From Paludibacteraceae bacterium (GTDB taxonomy: Bacteria; Bacteroidota; Bacteroidia; Bacteroidales; Paludibacteraceae): a DNA stretch of 64,000 nt. The notes below the pieces were generated by a model. The model searched no databases. It was not told the DNA's origin and saw only the letters and a list, made by a program, of their open reading frames with translations. This document shows, piece by piece, positions 26,816 to 35,370 of this stretch. The position numbers and the translations under genes are program-made. Location of the stretch: assembly GCA_016297215.1 (NCBI GenBank), contig JAEDGZ010000007.1, positions 1 through 64,000 of the forward strand, given 5' to 3'. The stretch's first letter is position 1; every line of letters begins with the position of its first letter.

Positions 26816-26845
26816 TGTGTTGAACTGTCGGTGCAGTTCAACACA
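26816..26845 (-). terminator. Terminator after ddh, copy of 22184-22213
   Basis: TGTGTTGAACTG / CAGTTCAACACA stem with loop TCGGTG, A run on the plus strand (T run in the minus transcript). Flanks (AAAAA before, TATCGTGT after) are also shared with the other copy. Confidence 0.85.
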
Positions 26846-26896
26846 TATCGTGTCAAGCATTCTTGAAACATGTAATTGTCGTTGCATTAATCTTTC

Positions 26897-27802
26897 TTAC
26901 ACCAATGCCTTGATGTTCTCTTCGGTGGTGCCGGGGAGGAGGTCGATGGGCGCGAGTTCTATCATCGTGAAGCAACCGCACTGCCCGCGTTGCTGCATGC
27001 GCACTGCGGCGCGGGCACAAGCCACGAGAATCTGACCGGTGAGCGCGGGGTTGTTGATGGTCATGTTGAACTCGAAATTCTGGTTGTGCATATTCGCCGA
27101 CACGCCGTTGCGCACGAGGTGCACGCCATGCGCCACGTTGTTGAGCGCCTCCACCGAGGGCACCTCTATCACATGCGTCTCGTCGTGGGCGAAGTAATCA
27201 TCGCGCAGCAGGTTGTGCTCCACGGTGTGGAAGTCCGCACCGTCCTCCAACTCTACATACACCATGCGGCGGTGGATACCCGTGCCCAACGGGATGGTCA
27301 TCGACAGCGCGTTCTTCACTCCTTTGATACTCTTCGCCGCCACGGTGTGCCCCATGGAGCGCCCGGGACCGAAGTTGGTGTAGGTCAGCCCCTGCGGCGC
27401 CATTGCCAGCAGCAACGCGCGTACCACGGAGTCGCTCCCCGGGTCCCATCCCGCGGCGATGATGCTCACCGACTGCTGTTCGCGAGTCAGCGGCAGCAAC
27501 TGCGCACGGTAGTCCAAAATCTGCCCGTGTATATCAAACGAATCGACCGTGCATATTCCTCTCGCAGCCAACTGCTTGGCAAACGCCGGCACCTCGCGCG
27601 TGGGCGTACAAAGCACGCACACATCGGCATCCAACAATTGTTGAACGGAGGATTGCCGGGTGCTGCCTGGAGACAGCACCTCCATGATTATCGAATCGGT
27701 ATGGTGAAACACTCCCGCGAGGGTCATATCTTCGGCAGCAAGCACCGCCTGCTCCACGGCTTTGCCGATATTGCCGTAACCAATAATTGCAACCTTTGTC
27801 AT
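26897..27802 (-). CDS. ddh: meso-Diaminopimelate D-dehydrogenase
   Basis: 301 residues, close to the roughly 300-326 of the family. The N-terminal Rossmann motif is KVAIIGYGNIGKAVEQAV (residues 3-20). CTPTREVPAFAKQL and VDSFDIHGQI follow. The substrate domain shows AAGWDPGSDSVVRALLLAMAPQGLTYTNFGPGRSMGHT, the conserved Ddh segment. It makes meso-DAP from tetrahydrodipicolinate with NADPH and ammonia in one step, for lysine and peptidoglycan. It is flanked by its own promoter (27832-27863) and terminator, a monocistronic gene among secreted-protein genes. No other lysine-pathway gene is in the window. Confidence 0.93.
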   Translation of the reverse strand: MTKVAIIGYGNIGKAVEQAVLAAEDMTLAGVFHHTDSIIMEVLSPGSTRQSSVQQLLDADVCVLCTPTREVPAFAKQLAARGICTVDSFDIHGQILDYRAQLLPLTREQQSVSIIAAGWDPGSDSVVRALLLAMAPQGLTYTNFGPGRSMGHTVAAKSIKGVKNALSMTIPLGTGIHRRMVYVELEDGADFHTVEHNLLRDDYFAHDETHVIEVPSVEALNNVAHGVHLVRNGVSANMHNQNFEFNMTINNPALTGQILVACARAAVRMQQRGQCGCFTMIELAPIDLLPGTTEENIKALV

Positions 27803-27831
27803 AATGTAGTTTCAAGTTTCAAATTCGGCTG

Positions 27832-27863
27832 CAAAAGTACTGCTTTTTTTCGAGATATGCAAA
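27832..27863 (-). promoter_or_regulatory. Promoter of ddh
   Basis: Minus strand: TTTG (27863-27860), 20-bp spacer, TACTTTTG (27839-27832), 29 bp before the ATG. Confidence 0.87.
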
Positions 27864-28022
27864 TATTTTTGACCGATTCGCTGAACGATTGAGCTATCGG
27901 GGATGCCCCGACCAATCGCGGGCGGAAAGTTTGGAACAAACTGCCTTGGTATGTGTTGCAAACTCCCTCGCCTCCCTTTTAGAGGGGAGGAGGTGGTGGG
28001 TGTGTGGGGGAGGGTAAAAATA

Positions 28023-28058
28023 AATGAGGAGCGAGGAAAACGTTCCTCACTCCTCATT
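28023..28058 (-). terminator. Terminator after the GLUG-repeat protein gene
   Basis: AATGAGGAGCGAGGA / TCCTCACTCCTCATT, a near-perfect 15-bp stem, followed on the minus strand by a T-rich stretch. An R3-type CCTCCC/GGGAGG hairpin lies next to it at 27967-27995. Confidence 0.8.
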
Positions 28059-28080
28059 ACTAATTGCAAGTCCTTACAAA

Positions 28081-31000
28081 TTATTTAACGATAACTGTTT
28101 GTGCGGCATCCGAGGTTATTACAACGTAAACCCCTTGCAGCGAGCCATTTAGGCGCGTTACGTCGCGGCCGAGCAGGTCGTAGATGCGGAACTCGCCGTC
28201 GCACACGATGCGACCATTAGCTGCATATATTTGCGATGCCGTTACCGCTTCCATCGCAGTGGGGGTATTATTAAGTCGTGTAATCGTCAAGTCGTAACTT
28301 CCGGGAGCATAATTTACTGCCACATAATAGGTAGTTGCAGCCTCTAAATCGTAGGTCGGCGAAGTTGTAATGTCCGTGTAGTCGCTCTCGGTCTTGGTTG
28401 TATTGACATACAGATTGCCCGCTGTCAGTTGCGTGCTGCTGAATTGATACGAACCGGTTTCGGTGGGCGTAAACTCATACCATGTAATAGGATTATTTGA
28501 TGCGGTAATCGTTTGAGTACCTACTGCCAGTATGCCATACGTATTGGTATAAACCGCATCTCTATAATATACCGGCAATCCGCCAAGGACAGGGTAAAGG
28601 TCTGTGCCGATGTTCTGCCCCCAGATTGAACCGTCATAAGTGGTATTGCTATATATATAGCCCTGTGAAAGGAGGTAAGCCACCTCGCCGCTCTTGAACT
28701 GCTCTGTGGTTTTGCCGAGGACATTATCTGAAACAGCGTTTTCATTGACAATAGTATCAACAGCACTTCCATTATAAACAGTGTTATCATAATAGCAATT
28801 TGCTATTAAATAGCCATTGGCTCCGCATATACCGCCGGCATGAGATTCACCGTTGACTTTGCCGGCATTATAGCTGTTGGCAATTAACGCACCGTTAGAT
28901 GCACAAACACCGCCTACAAAAGAATTACCGCTGACAGAACCTCTATTATAGCAATTGATAATAAACGCACCGTTAGATGCACAAACACCGCTGACGTAAG
29001 ATGCACCGTTGACTGTACCTGTGTTATAGCAGTTTGTGATTGAACCTTCGACATTACTTCCGCACACACCACTGACAAACATATTTCCATTAAGATAGGA
29101 ATCGACAATGCCGACATTCTTTATTTTACCATTGTTCGAGCCGAACAAACCGACAAAATCTGTATTATTTTCATTGAAATACAATCCACTTACGATGTGA
29201 TTCTGTCCGTCGAATGTACCTGAATATCTATTTGAACTATTACCGACAGGCGTCCAGTTTCTGAAGTTTTCACCATTTGCTACTTCTCCTGTTTCATTGT
29301 CAAATTGGAGTGAAGTAAGAAGATTGCTGTTTACGGTAATATTCTTTGTAAGCTCTGCGTTTATTCCAGAATTTCCGCTATTAACCTGCTGTGCAAACCA
29401 ATAAAGATTGCCTGCGTTGGCGATTTCGTAAATACCGCTTGTGGTCTTTTGTTCTGCAGGCTGATAGCCGTTGCACTTGGTGCAGAAGCCGTTTTCGTTA
29501 TAGTCGTGCTCGGCATAAACGGTTTCGGCGTACGTGTTGGCATAGGTGTAAGTCGGTTCGCCGGGATTACCGACACAACCGGGATATGTTGCATTGCAAT
29601 ACACGGTGCCTCGATTCGTCAGCACGGGGTGTTTGTCTCCTGTTTCAGGCGTAAGGTCTTGATACCATGCCTGCGTGCCGTCGGTTACGCTGTCGTTCAG
29701 CAGATAGCAGACCTCGCCGCTCTCCACCTGTGCCTGTGTTACCTGTGTCATGCCGGAGGTCACAGTGGTACCTATTTTGTTGACGAAATAACATCCTGTT
29801 GTCGAAACAGTACCGCCTTTGCGGCTGACAATGTCGCAGTCGGTATCTTGAATGTCGAACGTGGCACTGATGTATGAGCCGCTTACATTGGTTGTGGTTC
29901 TGGTGTAGCCGACAAATCCGCCGCAGCAGCTTGTGTTCTTTCCTTTTATGGCACCTGTAAATCCACAGTCTTGGATGTACATCGTTCCGGCTTCACATGT
30001 TCCGAGGATGCCACCGTGTGTGCCGTCGCCCACTACGGAAGAGTTGATGGTAACATCCGATATACATTTCTTTATGTATGCGGAGCCTGTACCGTACTTG
30101 CATGCGGCAATACCACTTGTAAAGGACAAGTCGGTATTTATGACACCTTTCACTGTGAGATTCTCGATGGTGCATGAGCCAATATATCCGAACGGCGTTG
30201 CGTTTTCGCTACCACTTTGGTTGACTGTCAGGGTGTGTCCCTGTCCGTCAAATGTGCCTTCAAAGAGATTGGTTGTAGAATGTCCTCCGATAGAGATGAA
30301 TTGGTGGCTACCGAAGTCCACGTCTTTTGTCAGCACAGCCTTGGCTTGTCTGTTCTGCGTTATGCCGGCTTGAGTGCCATTGACAAGTCCAGCGAACCAG
30401 TTGTACTGTCCGGCATTGCTGATTTCGTAAACACCATTGGTTTCGTTATAATGTGCTGCCTCAAAACATCCACGGCTGCAGAACCCATTTTCATCCATGT
30501 CGTGCGTTTCGTGCACCACATCAGTGACAGCAGTATTGGAACAAACTTTTCCCACGATGACGCCTGCACATATAATGTTGGCTCCATATACGGTGTTTCC
30601 TTCCGCAGCCTTGAGCACAGGATATTTGTCGCCTGTTTCCTGTGTGAGGTTCTGATACCACGTCTGCGTGCCGTCTGTCTTGCCATTATTGAGCAGATAG
30701 CACACCTCGCCGTTGGCAAACTGAGCATCTGTCATCTTGGTGATGCCATCGAGGTAATTGCCGAGGTTGTTGAGGTAGTAGCAGTTTGTTACCGTTACCG
30801 TTCCACCCATTCGGCTTACAATGTTGCAGCCTGCAGACGAAATGCCGAAGGTGGCGGACACATAGGAGTTGCTGATAATTGACGTTTTGTTTGTATATCC
30901 AATGAAGCCACCGCACTTGTTGGTCGTGCTACCATTGATGGCTCCCGTGAAGGCGCAGTTGTTGATATTCAGCGTTCCATTATCCACCACGCCAATGATG

Positions 31001-33705
31001 CCGCCATGTGTGCCGTCGCCGTCTATGGAAGAGTTGATGATAACATCCGATATACATTTCTGGATGTGCGCAGTGCCTGTCCCGTATTTGTGCATGGCAA
31101 AGCCAGCCGCATACTTCTCTGAGGTGTTGATGGTACCCGTCACGGTCAGGTTCTTGATAGTGCATGAGCCGATGTTTCCGAACAATGCCACTTCTTTGGA
31201 ACCGGTCTGGTTCACCTTGATGGTATGTCCATTGCCATCGAATGTGCCGGCATAGAGTATGGATGAACTCTTACCGATAGCCGTAAAGTTGGTGGTGCCG
31301 AAGTCAATATCGTTCACGAGTTTGGCGCTGGCAGCCATGTTTTGTTTTGTGCCATCGGTTAGTGTGCCGTTTACAAGCCCAGCAAACCACAAAAGGTTGC
31401 CTACGTTGCCGATTTCGTAAACAGCGTCCCCATCACTATCTGTTGCCGGTTGATAGCCGTTGCACTTTGTGCAGAAACCGTTTTCGTTATAGTCATGCTC
31501 AGCATAAACCGTTTTATCTGTATTTGAGTAACCCGTTTTCGATTCGCCCGGATTGTCTTTACAGCCTGCATAAACAGTAATCAGGTAAACCTTTTCGCCG
31601 CCAAGGACAGGGTAATCTTGCTTGCCTGTACTGGAAAGGGTCTGTCCCCAGACTGAGCCGTCATAGGTTACAGCACTTTCACCCTCACCAACTATGCAGC
31701 CCTGCGAAAGGAGGTAAGCCACCTCGCCGCTCTTGAACTGTTCTGAAGTTTTGCCGAGGACATTTGAAGAAACAGTGCTATTATTACTGCCAACAGCATT
31801 TCCGCTATAAACTGTACTGTCAAAATAGCAGTTTGTGATTGTACCGGAGTTGCTATATCCGCACACGCCGCCGACAGAACTACTACCGCTTACCGCACCT
31901 GTATTGTAACAGTTACTTATGGCACCGGAGTTGCTAAATCCGCACACGCCGCCGACATAACGACTACCACTTACCGCACCTGTATTGTAACAATTACTTA
32001 TGGTAACGTGGACGCCATATCCGCACACGCCACCGACATTTTCTTTACCTTTGAAATAAGAATCAACAACGCCCGCATTGGAAATTTTGCCGTTTTCACC
32101 TACATATCCGAAGAGACCGACATAATTTGTTTGTGAATCATTAAAATACAAACCTCTGACCGTATGGTTTTGCCCGTCAAATATTCCTTGGTAATAACCA
32201 GATCTGTTTCCGATAGGCGTCCAGCTTCTGAAACTGCTTACATCGCTTGCAAGCGTACCATCCGCATTCAAAACGCCGGTGTTTACGGTGATATCAGCAG
32301 TAAGCACTGCTTTTGCGGTACGGTTTTGTGCTGTACCGTCAATCAGTATGCCGTTTACAAGGGCGGCAAACCAATAAAGTTGTCCGGCGTTACCGATTTC
32401 GTAAACTTCATCTTTTGTTCCGTCACCATTGATGTCATATTTATCGGTTGTCAGTATTGCGGGCTGATAACCACCGCACTTTGTGCAGAAGCCGTGCTCG
32501 TCGAAGCTGTGTTCAATACTTACTGCCCCTGTGTTGGAGAATTGGCTCATACAAGGTATGCCGGCATACACTGTGTTGCTGCCATTTGACTTCAAGACAG
32601 GAGATTTGTCGCCTGTTTCCGGCGTAAGGTCCTGATACCAAGCCTGTGTGCCGTCGGTCTTGCCTTTGTTCAGCAGATAGCAGACCTCGCCGCTCTTGAA
32701 CTGCTCTGAAGTTTTGCCGAGGACATTTTCAGAAACAGTGCCATCTTCATTATAGCCTACAGCATTTCCGCTATAAATAGTGCTGTCATAATAGCAGTTT
32801 GAAATTTTGGTGCTTCTGTTGTATCCGCACACGCCGCCGACATATTTATTATTACCGCTTACTGCACCTATATTGTAACAGTTACTTATGGCTGCGACGT
32901 AGCAAGATCCACACACGCCGCCGACATAATTACTACCGCTTACCGCACCTGTATTGTAACAGTTACCTATGGTACCGTATTCGTTATATCCACACACACC
33001 GCCGACATAATTTCCATTAGTGCTTACCGCACCTGTATTGTAACAGTTACTTATGGCACCGTAGGCGCTAAATCCGCACACGCCGCCGACATAATATCCA
33101 TTACCGCTTACCGCACCTGTATTGTAACAGTTACTTATGGCACTGTAGGCGCTAAATCCGCACACGCCGCCGACATGTTGATTTCCATTGAAATAAGAAT
33201 CAACAACGCCCACATTGGAAATTTTGCCGTTTTTACCTACATATCCGAAGAGACCGACATAGTTTGTTTTTGAATCATTAAAATACAAGCCGCTGACGGT
33301 ATGGTTTTGCCCGTCAAATGTTCCTGTGTAAACACCAGATGTGTTTCCGATAGGCGTCCAGCTTCTGAAATTGCTTACATCGCTTGCAAGCGTACCATCC
33401 GCATTCAAAACGCCGGTGTTTACGGAGATATCAGCAGTAAGCACTGCTTTTGCGGTAGTTTTTTGTGCTGTGCCGTCGGTTAGTGTGCCGTTTACAAGGG
33501 CGGCAAACCAATAAAGCTGTCCTGCGTTGCCGATTTCGTAAACAGCGTCACCATCACTATCTGTTGCAGGTTGATAGGAGCCATCACTGCCGAAACCGTT
33601 GGTGTAAGTTACCTCTTGTGCCCATGCCGTAGAGGGTAACACCATTGCCGCCACGAGCAGAAGCATCGCAGCGAGCCACCTTAGTTTTTTAGTTTTCATT
33701 GTCAT
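28081..33705 (-). CDS. Giant GLUG-repeat surface protein with T9SS type A domain
   Basis: 1874 residues; ATG at 33705 or 33699 (ATGACAATG), both before a signal peptide ending PSTAWAQ. The body repeats a module: a header ending 'EIGNAGQLYWFAALVNG', a 'LTADITVNTGVL' strand, 'FDGQNHTVSGLYFN' and runs of GLUG motifs (VGGVCG...ISNCYNTGAVSG), as in bacterial adhesin beta-helices. Modules are separated by short cysteine-bearing links such as HDYNENGFCTKCNGYQPA (about five, CxxC). Residues about 1640-1790 look like an Ig-like/GEVED-type segment, and the C-terminus (RIYDLLGRDV...GVYVVITSDAAQTVIVK) is a full T9SS CTD. Near-identical DNA units in the repeat make copy-number change likely. Probably a long surface adhesin. 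Confidence 0.85.
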   Translation of the reverse strand: MTMKTKKLRWLAAMLLLVAAMVLPSTAWAQEVTYTNGFGSDGSYQPATDSDGDAVYEIGNAGQLYWFAALVNGTLTDGTAQKTTAKAVLTADISVNTGVLNADGTLASDVSNFRSWTPIGNTSGVYTGTFDGQNHTVSGLYFNDSKTNYVGLFGYVGKNGKISNVGVVDSYFNGNQHVGGVCGFSAYSAISNCYNTGAVSGNGYYVGGVCGFSAYGAISNCYNTGAVSTNGNYVGGVCGYNEYGTIGNCYNTGAVSGSNYVGGVCGSCYVAAISNCYNIGAVSGNNKYVGGVCGYNRSTKISNCYYDSTIYSGNAVGYNEDGTVSENVLGKTSEQFKSGEVCYLLNKGKTDGTQAWYQDLTPETGDKSPVLKSNGSNTVYAGIPCMSQFSNTGAVSIEHSFDEHGFCTKCGGYQPAILTTDKYDINGDGTKDEVYEIGNAGQLYWFAALVNGILIDGTAQNRTAKAVLTADITVNTGVLNADGTLASDVSSFRSWTPIGNRSGYYQGIFDGQNHTVRGLYFNDSQTNYVGLFGYVGENGKISNAGVVDSYFKGKENVGGVCGYGVHVTISNCYNTGAVSGSRYVGGVCGFSNSGAISNCYNTGAVSGSSSVGGVCGYSNSGTITNCYFDSTVYSGNAVGSNNSTVSSNVLGKTSEQFKSGEVAYLLSQGCIVGEGESAVTYDGSVWGQTLSSTGKQDYPVLGGEKVYLITVYAGCKDNPGESKTGYSNTDKTVYAEHDYNENGFCTKCNGYQPATDSDGDAVYEIGNVGNLLWFAGLVNGTLTDGTKQNMAASAKLVNDIDFGTTNFTAIGKSSSILYAGTFDGNGHTIKVNQTGSKEVALFGNIGSCTIKNLTVTGTINTSEKYAAGFAMHKYGTGTAHIQKCISDVIINSSIDGDGTHGGIIGVVDNGTLNINNCAFTGAINGSTTNKCGGFIGYTNKTSIISNSYVSATFGISSAGCNIVSRMGGTVTVTNCYYLNNLGNYLDGITKMTDAQFANGEVCYLLNNGKTDGTQTWYQNLTQETGDKYPVLKAAEGNTVYGANIICAGVIVGKVCSNTAVTDVVHETHDMDENGFCSRGCFEAAHYNETNGVYEISNAGQYNWFAGLVNGTQAGITQNRQAKAVLTKDVDFGSHQFISIGGHSTTNLFEGTFDGQGHTLTVNQSGSENATPFGYIGSCTIENLTVKGVINTDLSFTSGIAACKYGTGSAYIKKCISDVTINSSVVGDGTHGGILGTCEAGTMYIQDCGFTGAIKGKNTSCCGGFVGYTRTTTNVSGSYISATFDIQDTDCDIVSRKGGTVSTTGCYFVNKIGTTVTSGMTQVTQAQVESGEVCYLLNDSVTDGTQAWYQDLTPETGDKHPVLTNRGTVYCNATYPGCVGNPGEPTYTYANTYAETVYAEHDYNENGFCTKCNGYQPAEQKTTSGIYEIANAGNLYWFAQQVNSGNSGINAELTKNITVNSNLLTSLQFDNETGEVANGENFRNWTPVGNSSNRYSGTFDGQNHIVSGLYFNENNTDFVGLFGSNNGKIKNVGIVDSYLNGNMFVSGVCGSNVEGSITNCYNTGTVNGASYVSGVCASNGAFIINCYNRGSVSGNSFVGGVCASNGALIANSYNAGKVNGESHAGGICGANGYLIANCYYDNTVYNGSAVDTIVNENAVSDNVLGKTTEQFKSGEVAYLLSQGYIYSNTTYDGSIWGQNIGTDLYPVLGGLPVYYRDAVYTNTYGILAVGTQTITASNNPITWYEFTPTETGSYQFSSTQLTAGNLYVNTTKTESDYTDITTSPTYDLEAATTYYVAVNYAPGSYDLTITRLNNTPTAMEAVTASQIYAANGRIVCDGEFRIYDLLGRDVTRLNGSLQGVYVVITSDAAQTVIVK
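31880..33175 (-). repeat. Near-identical DNA repeats inside the GLUG gene
   Basis: Units of about 75-90 bp containing CCGCACCTGTATTGTAACAG and, further on, CCGCACACGCCGCCGACAT recur near 31890, 31968, 32860, 32938, 33025 and 33107, several almost identical over 60 bp or more. Confidence 0.75.
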
Positions 33706-33738
33706 ATATATATTTTTGTTATTGTTTATTTTGCGCTG

Positions 33739-33770
33739 CAAAGGTACAATTTTTCTTTCAAATATGCAAA
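33739..33770 (-). promoter_or_regulatory. Promoter of the GLUG-repeat protein gene
   Basis: Minus strand: TTTG (33770-33767), 20-bp spacer, TACCTTTG (33746-33739), 33 bp before the first ATG. Confidence 0.87.
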
Positions 33771-34089
33771 AAATATACAAGTTTTTTTTTTCAACATTTT
33801 TGGGGCATTTATATAGGACTTGACTCCAAACACTTACGGGGCGACATAACTAAATGATGTTAATTTATCACCTTTGCGGCTGTTGCCGAGCGTACCATCC
33901 CGCCCCCTGTCCTCGATGTCCACCGGACATCGCTTCACCCCTCCTTTCAGGAGAGGCGGGGGAGTTTGGCTGCGCACACCGAACTCTCAACTCTCAAAAC
34001 TGAACCCTCAACTATGGGGAGGGGTAAAAGAGCTTGACACTCTTTTTTGCAGCGGAGGTTTTCTTCATTTTGTTCGATATAGGCAGCTA

Positions 34090-34147
34090 AATCACCTACT
34101 AATCACCTACTAATCTCCTACTAATCACCTACTAATCTCCTACGATT
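34090..34147. repeat. 11-bp tandem array
   Basis: About five units of CTACTAATCAC / CTACTAATCTC. The period and sequence resemble the ACTAATCACTA array at 41382-41435. Confidence 0.8.
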
Positions 34148-34194
34148 ATCTGCTCAACGGAAAGGAGGTGTATTTATCACCTTGGTCATAAGAG

Positions 34195-34240
34195 CCACAC
34201 AGAGGGTGTGTCATGCTATTTTGACACACCCTCTGTGTGG
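34195..34240. terminator. Perfect 19-bp-stem hairpin downstream of the PUL
   Basis: CCACACAGAGGGTGTGTCA (34195-34213), loop of 8, and the exact complement at 34222-34240. It lacks a T run on either side, so it may be a processing or mRNA 3'-end hairpin, or an element end, rather than a classic terminator. Confidence 0.45.
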
Positions 34241-34273
34241 TTGTACACACCGGACACTCAACACTCAACTATA

Positions 34274-34291
34274 GCAGGCGGGGACGCCTGC
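34274..34291. repeat. GC-rich palindromic repeat, family R1
   Basis: GCAGGCGGGGACGCCTGC preceded by ATA and followed by GCATCCGGACAG. Confidence 0.8.
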
Positions 34292-34394
34292 GCATCCGGA
34301 CAGGTATCAGCAGGCAGACAGAATATGGTGCGGCATGGAGACCGCACCTCCTTGGAAGCCCCGACTGGTCGGGACGTACCCGGACATTTCTACC

Positions 34395-34438
34395 GCGGGC
34401 GAGACGCCCGCGTCCCCAGGGGACGCCTGCGCACCCGG
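34395..34438. repeat. R1 palindrome with adjacent half copy
   Basis: Full copy GCGGGCGAGACGCCCGC at 34395-34411 followed by GTCCCCAG, then a half copy GGACGCCTGCGCACCCGG (34421-34438). Both tail types of the family (GTCCCCAG and GCACCCGG) occur here in tandem. Confidence 0.8.
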
Positions 34439-34442
34439 TTGC

Positions 34443-35360
34443 TTATTGCAGTTCTTCGGGCAGGACGGGCATGGAACCGTGCTGCGTGCAGACGAAGGCG
34501 GAGACCGCCACGGCTTTTTGGTGCGCCTCGGGGATGGAGCGACCGAGCAGGAGTTGCGCAACGAAGGTGCCGGTGAAACTATCACCTGCGCCTACGGTGT
34601 CTGCCACCTCTACCTTCGGGGTGGGTTGGAACGAACATGCGTCAAGCGTGATGACATACGAGCCGTTGGTGCCGCAGGTGAGAATCAACATCTGCAGGTC
34701 GTACAACTCAATCAACGCGCGGCAAACGCGCAGAGTCTGCTCTTTGTCCTCTGCGATGAGACGGTTGGTCTCCGTCTCTACACCGAGCAACATAGGTGCC
34801 ACTATCTGCAACTCCTCATCATTGATTTTGAGGATGTTGCAGCGTTTGAGCGAGCCGATAATCACCTCGCGGTTGTACCACTGTTGGCGGAGGTTGATGT
34901 CGAACACCTTCATGCAATCGGCAGGCGCGGCATCAAGGATAGTCTGTATGGTCTTGCGGCTCACCTCCGAGCGTTGTGCCAACGAGCCGAAGCAGATGAC
35001 TCGCGCCTGACGGGCAACCGACATAATCTCGTCGGTGAGGGGGACGTTGTCCCACGCTACGCCCAAGCAAATCTCATATTGCGGCACGCCCTGCTCGTTG
35101 AGCGTTACCTGCACCGTACCTGTGGGGAAATCCACCTTGGGCAGACAATAGTGTAAGCCTACGCTATCCAAGATGTCGGTTACCTCTTTGCCCAAATCGT
35201 CGTTGCCGATGGCAGAGATAGCGCAACCTTGGATGGATTCTCCGTTCTTTGAGAAGAACTGAGAAGCGTGAAAAACGAAGTTTGCAGGCGCACCACCTAA
35301 TTTGCGCCCTGTGGGGAGGCAGTCGAAAAGTACCTCTCCGAGACCTATGATGTATTGCAT
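34443..35360 (-). CDS. Fructokinase (PfkB family)
   Basis: 305 residues. Ribokinase-fold sugar kinase: an N-terminal GEVLFD...GRKLGGAPANFVFHA segment typical of fructokinases, ITCGTNGSYVI, and the C-terminal anion hole with catalytic Asp in DTVGAGDSFTGTFVAQLLLG (about 243-262). It phosphorylates fructose released from fructan. It lies 10 bp downstream of the MFS transporter and is last in the PUL, the place it holds in the Bacteroides thetaiotaomicron fructan locus (BT1757 beside BT1758). Low risk of being another PfkB sugar kinase, given the two GH32 genes in the operon. Confidence 0.9.
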   Translation of the reverse strand: MQYIIGLGEVLFDCLPTGRKLGGAPANFVFHASQFFSKNGESIQGCAISAIGNDDLGKEVTDILDSVGLHYCLPKVDFPTGTVQVTLNEQGVPQYEICLGVAWDNVPLTDEIMSVARQARVICFGSLAQRSEVSRKTIQTILDAAPADCMKVFDINLRQQWYNREVIIGSLKRCNILKINDEELQIVAPMLLGVETETNRLIAEDKEQTLRVCRALIELYDLQMLILTCGTNGSYVITLDACSFQPTPKVEVADTVGAGDSFTGTFVAQLLLGRSIPEAHQKAVAVSAFVCTQHGSMPVLPEELQ

Positions 35361-35370
35361 AGTGAATTAG

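Larger units (their letters stand above)
33780..34442. other. 660-base intergenic region packed with repeats
   Basis: No credible gene. It contains an R3-type CCCTCCTTTCAGGAGAGGCG hairpin (33930-33960), CTCTCAACTCTC repeats (33985-34012), an 11-bp tandem array (34090-34147), a perfect 19-bp-stem hairpin (34195-34240) and two R1 palindromes with a third half copy (34274-34438). It separates the GLUG gene promoter from the 3' end of the PUL. Confidence 0.6.

Noticed and set aside
34208..35156. Several overlapping plus-strand frames across the fructokinase gene
   Set aside because: Antisense to a clear PfkB kinase and starting in repeat DNA.
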